A stretch of DNA of 64,000 nt. Source: Mariniblastus fucicola (GTDB taxonomy: Bacteria > Planctomycetota > Planctomycetia > Pirellulales > Pirellulaceae). Both the position numbers and the translations under genes were made by a program. Shown here piece after piece: positions 18,816 through 27,618 of the stretch. Numbering within the stretch: position 1 is the first letter of the stretch; each line of letters starts with the position of its first letter. Location of the stretch: NCBI RefSeq assembly GCF_008087665.1, contig NZ_CP042912.1:372001-436000 (forward strand), given 5' to 3'. The notes beneath the pieces were generated by a model. That model saw only the letters and a program-made list of their open reading frames with translations. It did no database searches and was not told where the DNA came from.

Positions 18816-21725
18816 ATGCGATTTGCCAGCCACCTCATTCTTTCCATCCTCGTCGGCGTCGGCCTTGCAGCTGTCCAGCCAGACGAAAACGATGACGGCG
18901 TTATCGAACGAGTCCAATGGACGACTTCTAAACTCAAAGGCACGCCTGATCCGCCGATGCCGTTTGCGACCGAGCGGATTTATGAATCGGTAGAGTTGAC
19001 TCGTCCGACGCACATGACTCGTGTGCCCGAGACCGATCGCTGGATCGTGACACAGCAAAATGGAAAGCTGTTGTCATTTAATCGCAGCGGCGATCCGGAT
19101 GTGCAACCGGTCGTTGATCTCAAACAAGTCGAAGGTTGGCACTTCGCGGCCTTTGGAATTGCATTCCACCCGGAGTTTCCGGAACAGCCCTGGTGCTACG
19201 TCACGTATCGGGATCAGCCGAAATCAGAAACCGGAGCCAAGCTTTCCCGCTTTCGCGTGGTCGATCCGAAGACTCCGAAAATCAAGCTCAACAGTGAAAT
19301 GGAGATCCTGAAATGGAGAAGCCACGATCACATGGGCGGCCAACCGCTGTTCGGGCCCGACGGCTATCTCTACATGTCAATCGGTGACGGACAACGCCCG
19401 ACTCCGCCTGATCCCCTGAACACCGGTCAGGACATCGGCGACTTACAGGCCTCCATGCTGCGGATCGATGTCGACAATCTGTCGTCCGACAAAAACTACT
19501 CGATCCCGGCCGACAATCCCTTCGTCGATGTGCCAGACGCTCGCGGCGAGATTTGGGCATTCGGAGTCCGCAATCCGTGGCGACTGTGTTTTCGCGACAA
19601 CGGCGAACTATGGGTTGGCGATGTCGGTTGGGAGATGCGCGAAATGATTTACCGCATCGACCCCGGTGCGAACTACGGCTGGAGCGTCAAAGAAGGAAGT
19701 CAAAATGTCAAACCGATGAGCGGTGCTCATTCGGTTCCGATCACCAAAGCCATCCTCGAACACGATCACGTCGAAGCTCGATCGATCACCGGAGGTTTCT
19801 TCTGGAGCAGTCCACGGATTCCGGAACTGGTCGGCGCGTACATCTATGGCGACTGGATGACGGGCAAAGTTTGGGCGCTCAAATACGATTCCGGGAAAGA
19901 ACAGATCATTGAACATCGCGAGCTCGTCGATACGCCGCTGCAAATCATTTCGTTCGCGGTCGACGATGATGGAGAAGTCCTGATCGTCGGCTACGACGGG
20001 ACGATTCACCGCCTGATCCCGAATCCGCTGCTCACTGGCGAAAGTCAAAACGCGGCTTTCCCTCGCAAGCTTTCCGAAACAGGTTTGTTCGAATCGGTTG
20101 CTGACGAAAAACCCTCGCTGGGCGTCATCGAATACGAAATCAATGCGCATCACTGGGCGGATGGAACGACTTCGCGTCGGTGGATTGGAGTCGTCGGAGA
20201 CGATCAGCTTTCGTTGCTTGAAAAGTCCAATTGGATGACGGGCGACATTCAGGGCCAGTTCAATTTTCCGCACAACACCGCGATTGCGAAAACGATTTAC
20301 CTCCAGCTCGATCCGGCGAACCCGAAATCAAAGCGACGCGTTGAGACTCAAGTCCTGCATCGGTATCACGACGCGTGGATGGCTTACAACTACGTCTGGA
20401 ACCAGGATCAAACCGACGCGATCCTGCAAGAGAACATTGCGGTCGAACGCGAGTTCAAAATCGCGACGCCGGATTCTTCCGATGGCTTTCGCAAACAGAA
20501 ATGGCTGCACTCCAGCCGCGACCAATGCATGCTGTGCCACATCTGGAGCAGCGGAACGGTTCACGCTTTTAAGCGCGAGCAGCTGAACCGAAGCTTTGAC
20601 GACGAGAAGCAAAATCAGCTGAACAAGTTCGCTGCGTTGGGGCTGTTCGAGGCCGAGTTTAATCCGCTGGAGCCTTCCGTTTCGCCCATCGACAATGGAG
20701 CAAGTCTCGAACAACGGACGCGAGCCTGGTTGCAGCTAAACTGTGCGCATTGCCATCGCCAAAACGGTGGCGGCACCGGTTCGTTCGTGCTCGAAAGCAG
20801 CGTTTCGCTCGAAGACATGAAGCTGGTCGACATGCCAGCCAATCAGGGAGACTTTGGTTACTCGGATACGAAGCTGGTCGTCAGCGGCGATCCATCGCGG
20901 AGCGTTTTGCTGTATCGGCTGATGAAAAGCGGCCATGGTCGGATGCCGCAGTTTGGAACCAGCGTGGTCGACGATCAGGGTGTGCTGCTGATGTATGACT
21001 GGATCAAGTCGCTGGGCGATTCGCCGAAAGATCTGATTCGCCGCGAGCATGCCTGCAAAGCGGTGCTCAAGTATCCCGACGTGGCCACGATCGGCCAGTT
21101 GTTGGAGTCGACTTCGTCCGCCGTCGTCCTCGCGGTTTCACTTTCGCGAGACGGCGTCAACGTGCGGGCTCGCGAATCGATTGCTCGCGTCGCGGCGCGT
21201 CACGAGAACGCCGAGATCCGCGATCTGTTCGAGCGATTCCTGCCAGCTTCGGAACAAATTGAACGGCTCGGAAACAACATCGATGTTGATTTGGTCCTTT
21301 CAACCGAAGGCGACGTCGAGCGAGGCAAATCGTTGTGGTTTAACAGCGGATTCTCCTGTCGCAACTGTCATCAGATCGCCGGCGAAGGTCAAATGGTTGG
21401 CCCATCGATGGACGGCATCGGTTCAAAACGAACGAAGCGAGAGATCCTTGATTCACTTCTGAACCCTTCAGTCAGTATCGAAGAAAACTATCGCGGCCAC
21501 ATCGTTGCGACCGAAGATGGAGAGCTGATCTCCGGACTGAAGCTTTCGGAAGATGAAAATCAAATGGTGATCGTCAACTCAGAGGGCAAGCAACACATTA
21601 TCGCTTTGGACGAAATCGAAGAATCACGTCCCATGGATAAGAGCTTGATGCCCGAGCAGTTGCTGGCGGATATGACGCTGCAGCAGACGGCAGACTTGTT
21701 GGAGTTTCTGAAGAGTTTGAAGTAG
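18816..21725 (+). CDS. Glucose/sorbosone dehydrogenase-like propeller fused to a tri-haem cytochrome region
   Basis: 969 residues with a signal peptide (MRFASHLILSILVGVGLAAV). Residues about 45-410 form the sugar-dehydrogenase-like propeller (HMGGQPLFGPDGYLYMSIGDG, GVRNPWRLCF, PGANYGWSV). The SO2930/HNE_0200 region follows from about 425 with haem motifs CMLCH near 570 and CAHCH near 642. It then continues past the length of the 4472 paralogue into an extra cytochrome domain with CRNCH near 847 and the MVGPSMDGIG/ILDSLLNPSVSIEENY pattern of planctomycete haem-binding domains. The extra domain may shuttle electrons onwards or bind a partner. The substrate is unknown. Confidence 0.9.
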   Translation: MRFASHLILSILVGVGLAAVQPDENDDGVIERVQWTTSKLKGTPDPPMPFATERIYESVELTRPTHMTRVPETDRWIVTQQNGKLLSFNRSGDPDVQPVVDLKQVEGWHFAAFGIAFHPEFPEQPWCYVTYRDQPKSETGAKLSRFRVVDPKTPKIKLNSEMEILKWRSHDHMGGQPLFGPDGYLYMSIGDGQRPTPPDPLNTGQDIGDLQASMLRIDVDNLSSDKNYSIPADNPFVDVPDARGEIWAFGVRNPWRLCFRDNGELWVGDVGWEMREMIYRIDPGANYGWSVKEGSQNVKPMSGAHSVPITKAILEHDHVEARSITGGFFWSSPRIPELVGAYIYGDWMTGKVWALKYDSGKEQIIEHRELVDTPLQIISFAVDDDGEVLIVGYDGTIHRLIPNPLLTGESQNAAFPRKLSETGLFESVADEKPSLGVIEYEINAHHWADGTTSRRWIGVVGDDQLSLLEKSNWMTGDIQGQFNFPHNTAIAKTIYLQLDPANPKSKRRVETQVLHRYHDAWMAYNYVWNQDQTDAILQENIAVEREFKIATPDSSDGFRKQKWLHSSRDQCMLCHIWSSGTVHAFKREQLNRSFDDEKQNQLNKFAALGLFEAEFNPLEPSVSPIDNGASLEQRTRAWLQLNCAHCHRQNGGGTGSFVLESSVSLEDMKLVDMPANQGDFGYSDTKLVVSGDPSRSVLLYRLMKSGHGRMPQFGTSVVDDQGVLLMYDWIKSLGDSPKDLIRREHACKAVLKYPDVATIGQLLESTSSAVVLAVSLSRDGVNVRARESIARVAARHENAEIRDLFERFLPASEQIERLGNNIDVDLVLSTEGDVERGKSLWFNSGFSCRNCHQIAGEGQMVGPSMDGIGSKRTKREILDSLLNPSVSIEENYRGHIVATEDGELISGLKLSEDENQMVIVNSEGKQHIIALDEIEESRPMDKSLMPEQLLADMTLQQTADLLEFLKSLK

Positions 21726-21794
21726 CTCGACCGCTGCGGTCGATGTCTGGCGCCAAGTCGCACAAAGGCGGGCACATCCCGTTAAACGCCTCCT

Positions 21795-21896
21795 GCTAAA
21801 ACCTTGCTCTTCCCCAAGTGCTCTTTGAGGCCTCTGTCACCCGTTTGGAATTCAAGATGCTTTCGGCCTGCATCGTTTCCCGCGACTCATGGCAGA
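21795..21896 (-). pseudogene. Relic of the 3' end of a paralogue of the zinc-ribbon gene at 24415
   Basis: Read on the minus strand, this stretch gives GRKHLEFQTG...GLKEHLGKSKVL. It lines up with the C-terminus of the zinc-ribbon protein (ERKQLEFQMG...GLNEHLGDEQVF), with a short internal deletion and an in-frame TGA. The DNA similarity covers about 100 bases. It shows that an ancestral duplicate once lay here, now mostly lost, and that the start of the DUF1559-like gene runs antisense through its remains. Confidence 0.65.
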
Positions 21897-22453
21897 TTAG
21901 AAAAAAGGTCCATCGCTATTTTCCACCGCCAGCGGATTCGCGAGGGCTCGATGGCGCGACAGGATTGAGTTGGCGTGTTCACATTTTGCCCTTTCTTGGC
22001 AAATCTGAGCTATTCCAGCAATTTAAAATGGATGAGCCTTGGGACAGCCCCGCAAACAAAAAGCTGCTTCCAAAGATGCCAGACATCTACAACCGTTTTT
22101 CATCGCAGTTGATGATGCCTGCTGATGCTCCCAAGGGAATGACAACGATGGTGGCTCCTAATAGCGACCGCACTATCTTGGGAGCTCCTGGCCGAGTGGG
22201 GTTTGGAAACATCATCGATGGTTCTTCGAACACCGTTCTGTTGGTTGTTGTGAAAGAGCCGTTGGCCGTTCCATGGACGGCTCCCCAAGATTACAAATTT
22301 GATCCCGACAAGCCCGCTGCAGGCTTGCAGTTTGAAAATGGAAAGACACCCGTTGTTTTGTGTGATGCGTTTACATGTTTTGCTGATCGTGAAAACCAAT
22401 GGTTGTATTTGTTCGAGATGAATGATGAGGAAGTCGTACAGATAAAAAATTGA
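21818..22453 (+). CDS. Truncated DUF1559-like protein, probably a relic
   Basis: Up to 211 residues. From about residue 33 it resembles the middle and C-terminal part of planctomycete DUF1559 proteins: HRYFPPPAD, LSWRVHILPFLGKSELFQQFKMDEPWDSPANKKLL, GMTTMV, GFGNIIDGSSNTVLLV and AVPWTAPQDYKFDPDKPAAGLQF. Intact members begin with a type IV pilin-like prepilin signal and membrane helix; here that is absent and the first 30 or so codons read through antisense relic DNA of another gene. The final segment (VVLCDAFTCFAD) also departs from the usual FADGSVRF ending. An ATG at 21857 is an alternative start. A functional product is doubtful. Confidence 0.6.
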   Translation: MLFEASVTRLEFKMLSACIVSRDSWQIRKKVHRYFPPPADSRGLDGATGLSWRVHILPFLGKSELFQQFKMDEPWDSPANKKLLPKMPDIYNRFSSQLMMPADAPKGMTTMVAPNSDRTILGAPGRVGFGNIIDGSSNTVLLVVVKEPLAVPWTAPQDYKFDPDKPAAGLQFENGKTPVVLCDAFTCFADRENQWLYLFEMNDEEVVQIKN

Positions 22454-22623
22454 TTGTTGTGTTTTAGTCGCGAGCAGAGCGGTAAACACGCAGAGTACAT
22501 GCAAATGTTTTGATGTTGTTGAAATTGCTTGGTGAACGTGACTTTGCGTGATGTTGTCCAGTCGGCTATGTTTGAACGTGGCAAGGTGGAGTAGCACTCA
22601 AACACGACTGATGTTGTACAGAG

Positions 22624-24399
22624 ATGGCTGAACCTCAAAATTCGAAATTAAAACGCAATCGTAAACCAGGGCTCCGGTTTGGTTTGAAGTATCTGATACT
22701 GGTGATGGTCCTTGTCTCATTGGTGTTTGGTTGGTTTGCTAACGAGTTGAGACAAGCCAATTACGAAGCAAGGTTGGTCGGCAGAATCGAAGCATTGCAT
22801 GACGGTTTTCAACCTCATGGCAAGTGTCACTTCGACTATGAAACGGGCCCGCAAGGTACTGTGACTGGTGCAAAGAAAGATCCACTCGGTCCAGCCTGGC
22901 TTCGCTCCATTTTCGGTCAGCATGTTTTCTCCAGGATTACGAGTCTGTCGTTCGATGGACGTGCATCAATCCGAGAGCCCTCCCAATCGGGAGATATCTC
23001 GGCTTTTATGATTCACAATCAACATGAGCTTGGTTTCGACGTCGTAGAAGAGTTCGATTTAACCAAGCTGGAGAGCCTCGTTTCCGTGGGCCTGTCGGAT
23101 TTTCCAGAAGTCGAAGACTTGAATTGGTTTCGGTCACTTGGAAAATTGGAGAGTCTTTCTGTAAATCAGTGCAGGAATTTACGATCTCTTAATGGAGTTG
23201 AGAATCTAGGCCAACTGAAGGTGATTCGAGTCGTCCAAAAATCGCGTCTGCGTGACATTGTGGCGATTAAAGGGCTCAATGAGCTGGAGCATATCAACAT
23301 TGATGTAGGAAGTGGTTTTACGTCTCAAGAAAACTGGGATGCGATTGCGGATTGCATGAAGCTCAATCGGCTCGATATCAATACTGCCGGCGTCGCGTTT
23401 CCGAAGTTCCGAAGGACGTCATCCGTAAAATACTACCCCGACGATATCACGGCGTGGCCGTCGTATGGTTTGCCCCGGAATAGCGTTGTGAATCCGACGG
23501 TTCCTGTGACGGGGAAGTTTCGCCCAAACCCCAACATGCAATTCCTGTCAATTGCCGACGTTGACCTTGGCTTGCAGGATCTAAGTTGTTTCCGCGAGAT
23601 GCCGAATCTTGAACGACTCGTGATTCACAATTCTGGTGGCTTGAAAAGTCTCGAAGGGATTCAGTACTGCAAGAAACTCAAGCGCCTGGAAATTACATCT
23701 TGCAAAAATTTGCTAGACATCAGTGCTATCGAGTCGCTTGCCAACCTGGAAACCCTCTCCATCACAGATTCCCAACAGGAAATAAAGCACTTCCCAGTCC
23801 TCAATTGCCCCAAGTTAAAGCGATTGAACTTGAGCCGCATCCACGGATTTAAGGATCTTGAGTTTCTGCGCAATGAAGAAAATATTGAGATGCTGGACCT
23901 TCGCGAGAGTGGACTGCGGAGTTTGAAAGGGCTCCGGCATTGTTGGAAGCTGAAGAAAATTCAAGTAGTGGGGAGCGGGCTGACAACGATTGGTTGTGAT
24001 ATTGTCGAAGCGCCGATTCAAGAAATTGATTTTCAGGATTGCGACTGGCTGGTTGATCTCGAAGGATTGGGGAATATCAAAAATCTGTTTAGCGTAAACC
24101 TGAAAGGTTGTTCTTCGCTCAAACGACTTAAGAGCATAAGCCAGCTGACTGACATGGAGTACCTGGATCTGACAGGCTGCCGGTCACTGGAGACTTTGGA
24201 TGATCTGCAGTCGATGCCTCACGTGCAGCATGTTGTGATCAAAGGTTGCATCAGCCTTGAAAATGTAGATGGATTGCTGAAACTTCCTTCATTGAAATCT
24301 CTTGATTGGAGTGACTGTCCGCTGCTCAAAACGGAGGACATTGAATTGCTCCGCCAGAAATTTCCGAGTCTCGTTGAAGACAAGGATGTAATGGACTAA
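22624..24399 (+). CDS. Membrane-anchored leucine-rich-repeat protein
   Basis: 591 residues. A basic N-terminus is followed by one membrane helix at about residues 19-38 (LKYLILVMVLVSLVFGWFA), so the remainder is probably extracytoplasmic. From about 140 it consists of irregular leucine-rich repeats of 20-25 residues, for example LGKLESLSVNQCRNLRSLNG, CKKLKRLEITSCKNLLDISA and LTDMEYLDLTGCRSLETLDD, with Cys often in the conserved Asn position. Such proteins are commonly binding scaffolds; no ligand is suggested by the sequence. A diverged linker around residues 255-300 breaks the repeat series. Confidence 0.85.
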   Translation: MAEPQNSKLKRNRKPGLRFGLKYLILVMVLVSLVFGWFANELRQANYEARLVGRIEALHDGFQPHGKCHFDYETGPQGTVTGAKKDPLGPAWLRSIFGQHVFSRITSLSFDGRASIREPSQSGDISAFMIHNQHELGFDVVEEFDLTKLESLVSVGLSDFPEVEDLNWFRSLGKLESLSVNQCRNLRSLNGVENLGQLKVIRVVQKSRLRDIVAIKGLNELEHINIDVGSGFTSQENWDAIADCMKLNRLDINTAGVAFPKFRRTSSVKYYPDDITAWPSYGLPRNSVVNPTVPVTGKFRPNPNMQFLSIADVDLGLQDLSCFREMPNLERLVIHNSGGLKSLEGIQYCKKLKRLEITSCKNLLDISAIESLANLETLSITDSQQEIKHFPVLNCPKLKRLNLSRIHGFKDLEFLRNEENIEMLDLRESGLRSLKGLRHCWKLKKIQVVGSGLTTIGCDIVEAPIQEIDFQDCDWLVDLEGLGNIKNLFSVNLKGCSSLKRLKSISQLTDMEYLDLTGCRSLETLDDLQSMPHVQHVVIKGCISLENVDGLLKLPSLKSLDWSDCPLLKTEDIELLRQKFPSLVEDKDVMD

Positions 24400-24414
24400 T
24401 TTCTGTCGTGCTGC

Positions 24415-25506
24415 TCACTCAAAGACCTGTTCGTCCCCCAGGTGCTCATTGAGCCCCGCAAGATGAGCATCGGCGTTCGCGTCAAAACCCATTTGGAATT
24501 CCAGCTGCTTTCTTTCAACGTCTTTGCCCAGCGACTGATAGCAGAACAGCAAGCCACTGAGCGACGGCGCGAAGTTCGAACAGTCTTCCAGCGAAAGCAG
24601 AAACATGGCTTCCGCGTGAGGCACGTCGCCCTTGGTTAGCAAACCCGAACCGATGTTGTATTTAATTCCGGCATTGATTGGCAGGTTGTCCATCAAGGCA
24701 TCGTAGCGGTCCAGAGCGCGATCGATCTTGCCGCGATTGGCCAGGATGTTCGCATCATCAAGTCCTTTAAGCGGTCCTTTTTCAATGCGTCCGCGGTAGC
24801 TGCGAAACAGTTGCACGACCGCGACGGGCAAACCGAGCAAGCCAAAGAGATTTCCGACCAGCATCTTCCAGGCTTCCCAACGCATGCATCCAGGGCAGCG
24901 AACGGTTTTGCTACTGGTCCAGTGAATGAAGTAAACCAGAAAGATAAAATAGAAAATCGTGAACTGGCGTGGGTACGAATACATGCCGCACTCGTCGCAC
25001 ATGCGGTACTTTTTTTCGAGTTCCTGATCCAGCGTCGCGGCCTCAAGTTCGCGGTGGCTGCTCCGGTCGCGGATTGTGAAAAGCGTCTGGCAGTAATCGC
25101 AGTAACACTGCGGCGTATCGGCGAAGCGGGAAAGAGAGATCGTTGCCTGGCAATGAGGACAGACCTGTTTGCGAAAGCTTTCGCCCTGCCCTTGCGCGAC
25201 CAGCAGTTTGTGTTCTTCGGCGGCTTGCAGGTCGCTGCGACTGTTGTCGATCGCCCGTTTGATCGCGACAGCATCCGAGCCTTTAACCGCGATCGCGAAG
25301 TTGAGATATTCGTCTTCGTGGTCGATGACCAAAGAAAGCACATTCTCATCGGTGGACACGGCGAGAATGGACTGGACGGGATAGATGTCCTCGTCCAGCG
25401 TCAGGTTTTTCCCGTCGAACGAACCGGAAAGCGCGAACATTCCGCCAGAGACATTGCCAGCGTCCATGGCGCGAAATCTGAAAGTCAGTGGATCGAATTC
25501 GTTCAC
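24415..25506 (-). CDS. Zinc-ribbon membrane protein with C-terminal TPR-like region, unknown function
   Basis: 363 residues of a family I do not recognise. The N-terminal 110 residues are soluble and acidic. Two cysteine pairs follow in each of two clusters: CPHC with CDYC at about 118-140, and CDEC with CPGC around 176-212, as in paired zinc ribbons. Between CDEC and CPGC lies a hydrophobic stretch (FTIFYFIFLVYFIHW) and after CPGC a second (MLVGNLFGLLGLPVAVVQLF), giving one or two membrane spans. The last 110 residues look like TPR helices (ANILANRGKIDRALDRYDAL; PHAEAMFLLSLEDC). A decayed copy of its 3' end lies at 21795-21896. Confidence 0.75.
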   Translation of the reverse strand: MNEFDPLTFRFRAMDAGNVSGGMFALSGSFDGKNLTLDEDIYPVQSILAVSTDENVLSLVIDHEDEYLNFAIAVKGSDAVAIKRAIDNSRSDLQAAEEHKLLVAQGQGESFRKQVCPHCQATISLSRFADTPQCYCDYCQTLFTIRDRSSHRELEAATLDQELEKKYRMCDECGMYSYPRQFTIFYFIFLVYFIHWTSSKTVRCPGCMRWEAWKMLVGNLFGLLGLPVAVVQLFRSYRGRIEKGPLKGLDDANILANRGKIDRALDRYDALMDNLPINAGIKYNIGSGLLTKGDVPHAEAMFLLSLEDCSNFAPSLSGLLFCYQSLGKDVERKQLEFQMGFDANADAHLAGLNEHLGDEQVFE

Positions 25507-25610
25507 GGGCGAGGTTAAAAAACTGGGTTGGGCTTCCAGACGTTAACAGGTAGCTGCCTGCTATTTTAGTTTAAACCGAACCTGGCGGTTGAAACATGAA
25601 TGTAGCAAGA

Positions 25611-25703
25611 TGGCATAGGCTTCCAGCCTGTGATCGGATTGTCGTTAGCCCCAGAACTGAATGACGGGCAGCCAACCTACTCACAGGCTAGAGGCCTATG
25701 CCA
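25611..25703. repeat. Inverted pair of the TGGCATAGGCTTCCAGCCTGTGA repeat
   Basis: Arms 25611-25633 and 25681-25703 are reverse complements with a small mismatch (AGGCTAGAGG in the right arm) and a 47-base spacer. The pair occupies the 229-base gap between glyQS and the zinc-ribbon gene; nothing else is recognisable there. Confidence 0.88.
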
Positions 25704-25735
25704 CCCGCGCTTCAGCCTATTGCACCAACCGCAAC

Positions 25736-27343
25736 TTAACCCTCAACGCGTTCTTTCACGATACTGGAAACTTCATCGATCTTCACGCGGACCTGTTCCA
25801 GCGTATCGCGATCGCGGATGGTTACCGTTTGATCGTCCAGCGTCTGACCATCGACCGTGATGCAGTACGGAGTTCCGGCTTCGTCCTGACGGCGATAGCG
25901 ACGACCGACGGCACCTTTTTCGTCGTAGAAGACTTTGAAATCTTTCTTCAATTTCAAGTACACGTCCTTGGCGACTTCCGGCATGCCGTCTTTCTTCACC
26001 AGCGGGAAAACCGCGGCTTTGATCGGCGCCAAACGAGGATGCAGCTTCATCACCGTTCGCGTCTGCATCTTGCCCTTGTCGTCGGGCTGTTCGTCTTCGG
26101 TGTAAGCTTCGCAAAGGAAAGCCAACGCCGCGCGGTCGGCTCCGGCAGACGGTTCGATCACGTGAGGAATGTACTTCTCGTTCGTCAGGTCGTCGCGGTA
26201 CGAAAGATCCTTGCCGCTGCCCTTCCATTTTGGCTTGCCGTCTTCGCCGAGTTGAACCTCCAGCGTATCCGAATTTTCGTCCAGCTTGCCTTCCATGTGT
26301 GAGCGAAGATCAAAGTTGCCGCGATGAGCAATTCCTTCAAGCTCACCGTATTCGCCTTCGGCCATAAACGGAAACGCGTATTCGATGTCAGCCGTCCCGG
26401 TCGAATAGTGAGCGGCCTCTTCGGGCGTATGTTCACGCATGATCAGATTGTCGCCCGATATGCCCAGATCGTGGTACCACTTCAGCCGGCGATCACGCCA
26501 GAACTGATACCAGTCTCGTGACTTGTCCGGGTGGCAGAAAAATTCGATCTCCATCTGCTCGAACTCGCGAGAACGAAACGTAAAGTTTCGCGGCGTAATC
26601 TCGTTGCGGAAACTCTTTCCAATCTGAGCGATTCCCAACGGCAGACGATGACGTGTACTGTCGAGCACGTTTTTGAAGTTCACGAAAATACCCTGAGCCG
26701 TTTCCGGGCGAAGGTAAGCGGCTCCTTCTTCGCCAGAAAGGGCGCCGACGAACGTCTTGAACATCAGATTGAATTCACGCGGCTCGGTAAGCGTTCCCAG
26801 TTGTTTCGCGTCCGGGCCGAGGACGACTGAGAGATCTTCAATTTCCGTCAAACAGGTCGAGTCGCCGTCCCACTTCAGGTCGTCAATGTTCTTGTTGCGG
26901 AGGTTGTAGAACTTCAGCGCCCGCTTGGTCATGACTTCCAGTTCATCGTCTCCAGCGGGTGCCGTGACGAAGATCTTTTTGTCTTTGGCTTCCACCCAGC
27001 GACCGTTAAGCTGATCGTGGCGATAACGCTTTTTGGTTTCTTTACAGTCGACCATGAAGTCGTGAAACAGGTCGTAGTGCCCCGAGCATTTCCAGACTTG
27101 CGGGTGCATGATGATCGTGCAGTCGAGGCCTTCCATCGCGTAGGGCGAAGGGGCACCGTCGAGCGTGTTCATGTCGTCATGGCAGGAAACCATGTCGCGC
27201 CACCAAGCTTCTTTGACGTTGCGTTTGAGCTCCACGCCGAGCGGACCGTAATCCCAGAACCCCTGCAGTCCGCCATAGATTTCGCTTGATTGAAACAGAA
27301 AGCCACGTCGCTTGCAGAGCGACACGATCGAGTCCATATCCAT
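25736..27343 (-). CDS. glyQS: Glycyl-tRNA synthetase, dimeric (eukaryote/archaea-like) type
   Basis: 535 residues of the class II alpha2-type glycyl-tRNA synthetase. The start region reads IVSLCKRRGFLFQSSEIYGGLQGFWDYGPLG, then motif 2 appears as FRNEITPRNFTFRSREFEQMEIEFF. The catalytic core continues with YLRPETAQGIFVNF and motif 3 as PHVIEPSAGADRAALAFLCEAY. A C-terminal anticodon-binding domain begins around LHPRLAPIKAAVFPLVKKDG and ends near residue 520. The long insert with DAKQLGTLTEPREFNLMFKT is a family feature. It charges tRNA-Gly in the cytoplasm. This single-polypeptide type replaces the GlyQ plus GlyS tetramer found in many other bacteria. Confidence 0.97.
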   Translation of the reverse strand: MDMDSIVSLCKRRGFLFQSSEIYGGLQGFWDYGPLGVELKRNVKEAWWRDMVSCHDDMNTLDGAPSPYAMEGLDCTIIMHPQVWKCSGHYDLFHDFMVDCKETKKRYRHDQLNGRWVEAKDKKIFVTAPAGDDELEVMTKRALKFYNLRNKNIDDLKWDGDSTCLTEIEDLSVVLGPDAKQLGTLTEPREFNLMFKTFVGALSGEEGAAYLRPETAQGIFVNFKNVLDSTRHRLPLGIAQIGKSFRNEITPRNFTFRSREFEQMEIEFFCHPDKSRDWYQFWRDRRLKWYHDLGISGDNLIMREHTPEEAAHYSTGTADIEYAFPFMAEGEYGELEGIAHRGNFDLRSHMEGKLDENSDTLEVQLGEDGKPKWKGSGKDLSYRDDLTNEKYIPHVIEPSAGADRAALAFLCEAYTEDEQPDDKGKMQTRTVMKLHPRLAPIKAAVFPLVKKDGMPEVAKDVYLKLKKDFKVFYDEKGAVGRRYRRQDEAGTPYCITVDGQTLDDQTVTIRDRDTLEQVRVKIDEVSSIVKERVEG

Positions 27344-27403
27344 GGTGGTTCCGGGAGTAGTTAGGGTTTGCTTGGTGCTGGGGAAACGCAGATTCTAGTC
27401 GTA

Positions 27404-27617
27404 GGTGGCATAGGCTTCCAGCCTGTGAACATGTTGGCTGGCGCCCCGTTCGATTCTGGTGCCAGGCGTGTTTTTGTCAAATACAAGCCCGAACCCCCCG
27501 AAGCGCGAGTGAGTATACGCCCAAGTTTTCGACTCACTCGTTTGCGTGTCGGGCTTGTATTGAGTTTGCCAAACAGTGCCAGTGAAATCCAATCACAGGC
27601 TGGAAGCCTATGCCACC
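27404..27617. repeat. Nested repeat: two palindromic families one inside the other
   Basis: Outer arms 27404-27428 and 27593-27617 belong to the GGTGGCATAGGCTTCCAGCC family. Inside lies a second inverted pair based on ACAAGCCCGA (around 27480-27490 and 27559-27570), with GAGTGAGT/ACTCACTC closer to the centre and a GCCAAACAGTGCC sequence at 27578-27590. It fills the 275-base gap between comB and glyQS and contains no gene I can support. Confidence 0.85.
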
Positions 27618-27618
27618 G

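Noticed and set aside
21727-21743. Short palindrome TCGACCGC-T-GCGGTCGA after the dehydrogenase at 18816 as a terminator
   Set aside because: Eight-base stem with a one-base loop and no T-run; too short to call.
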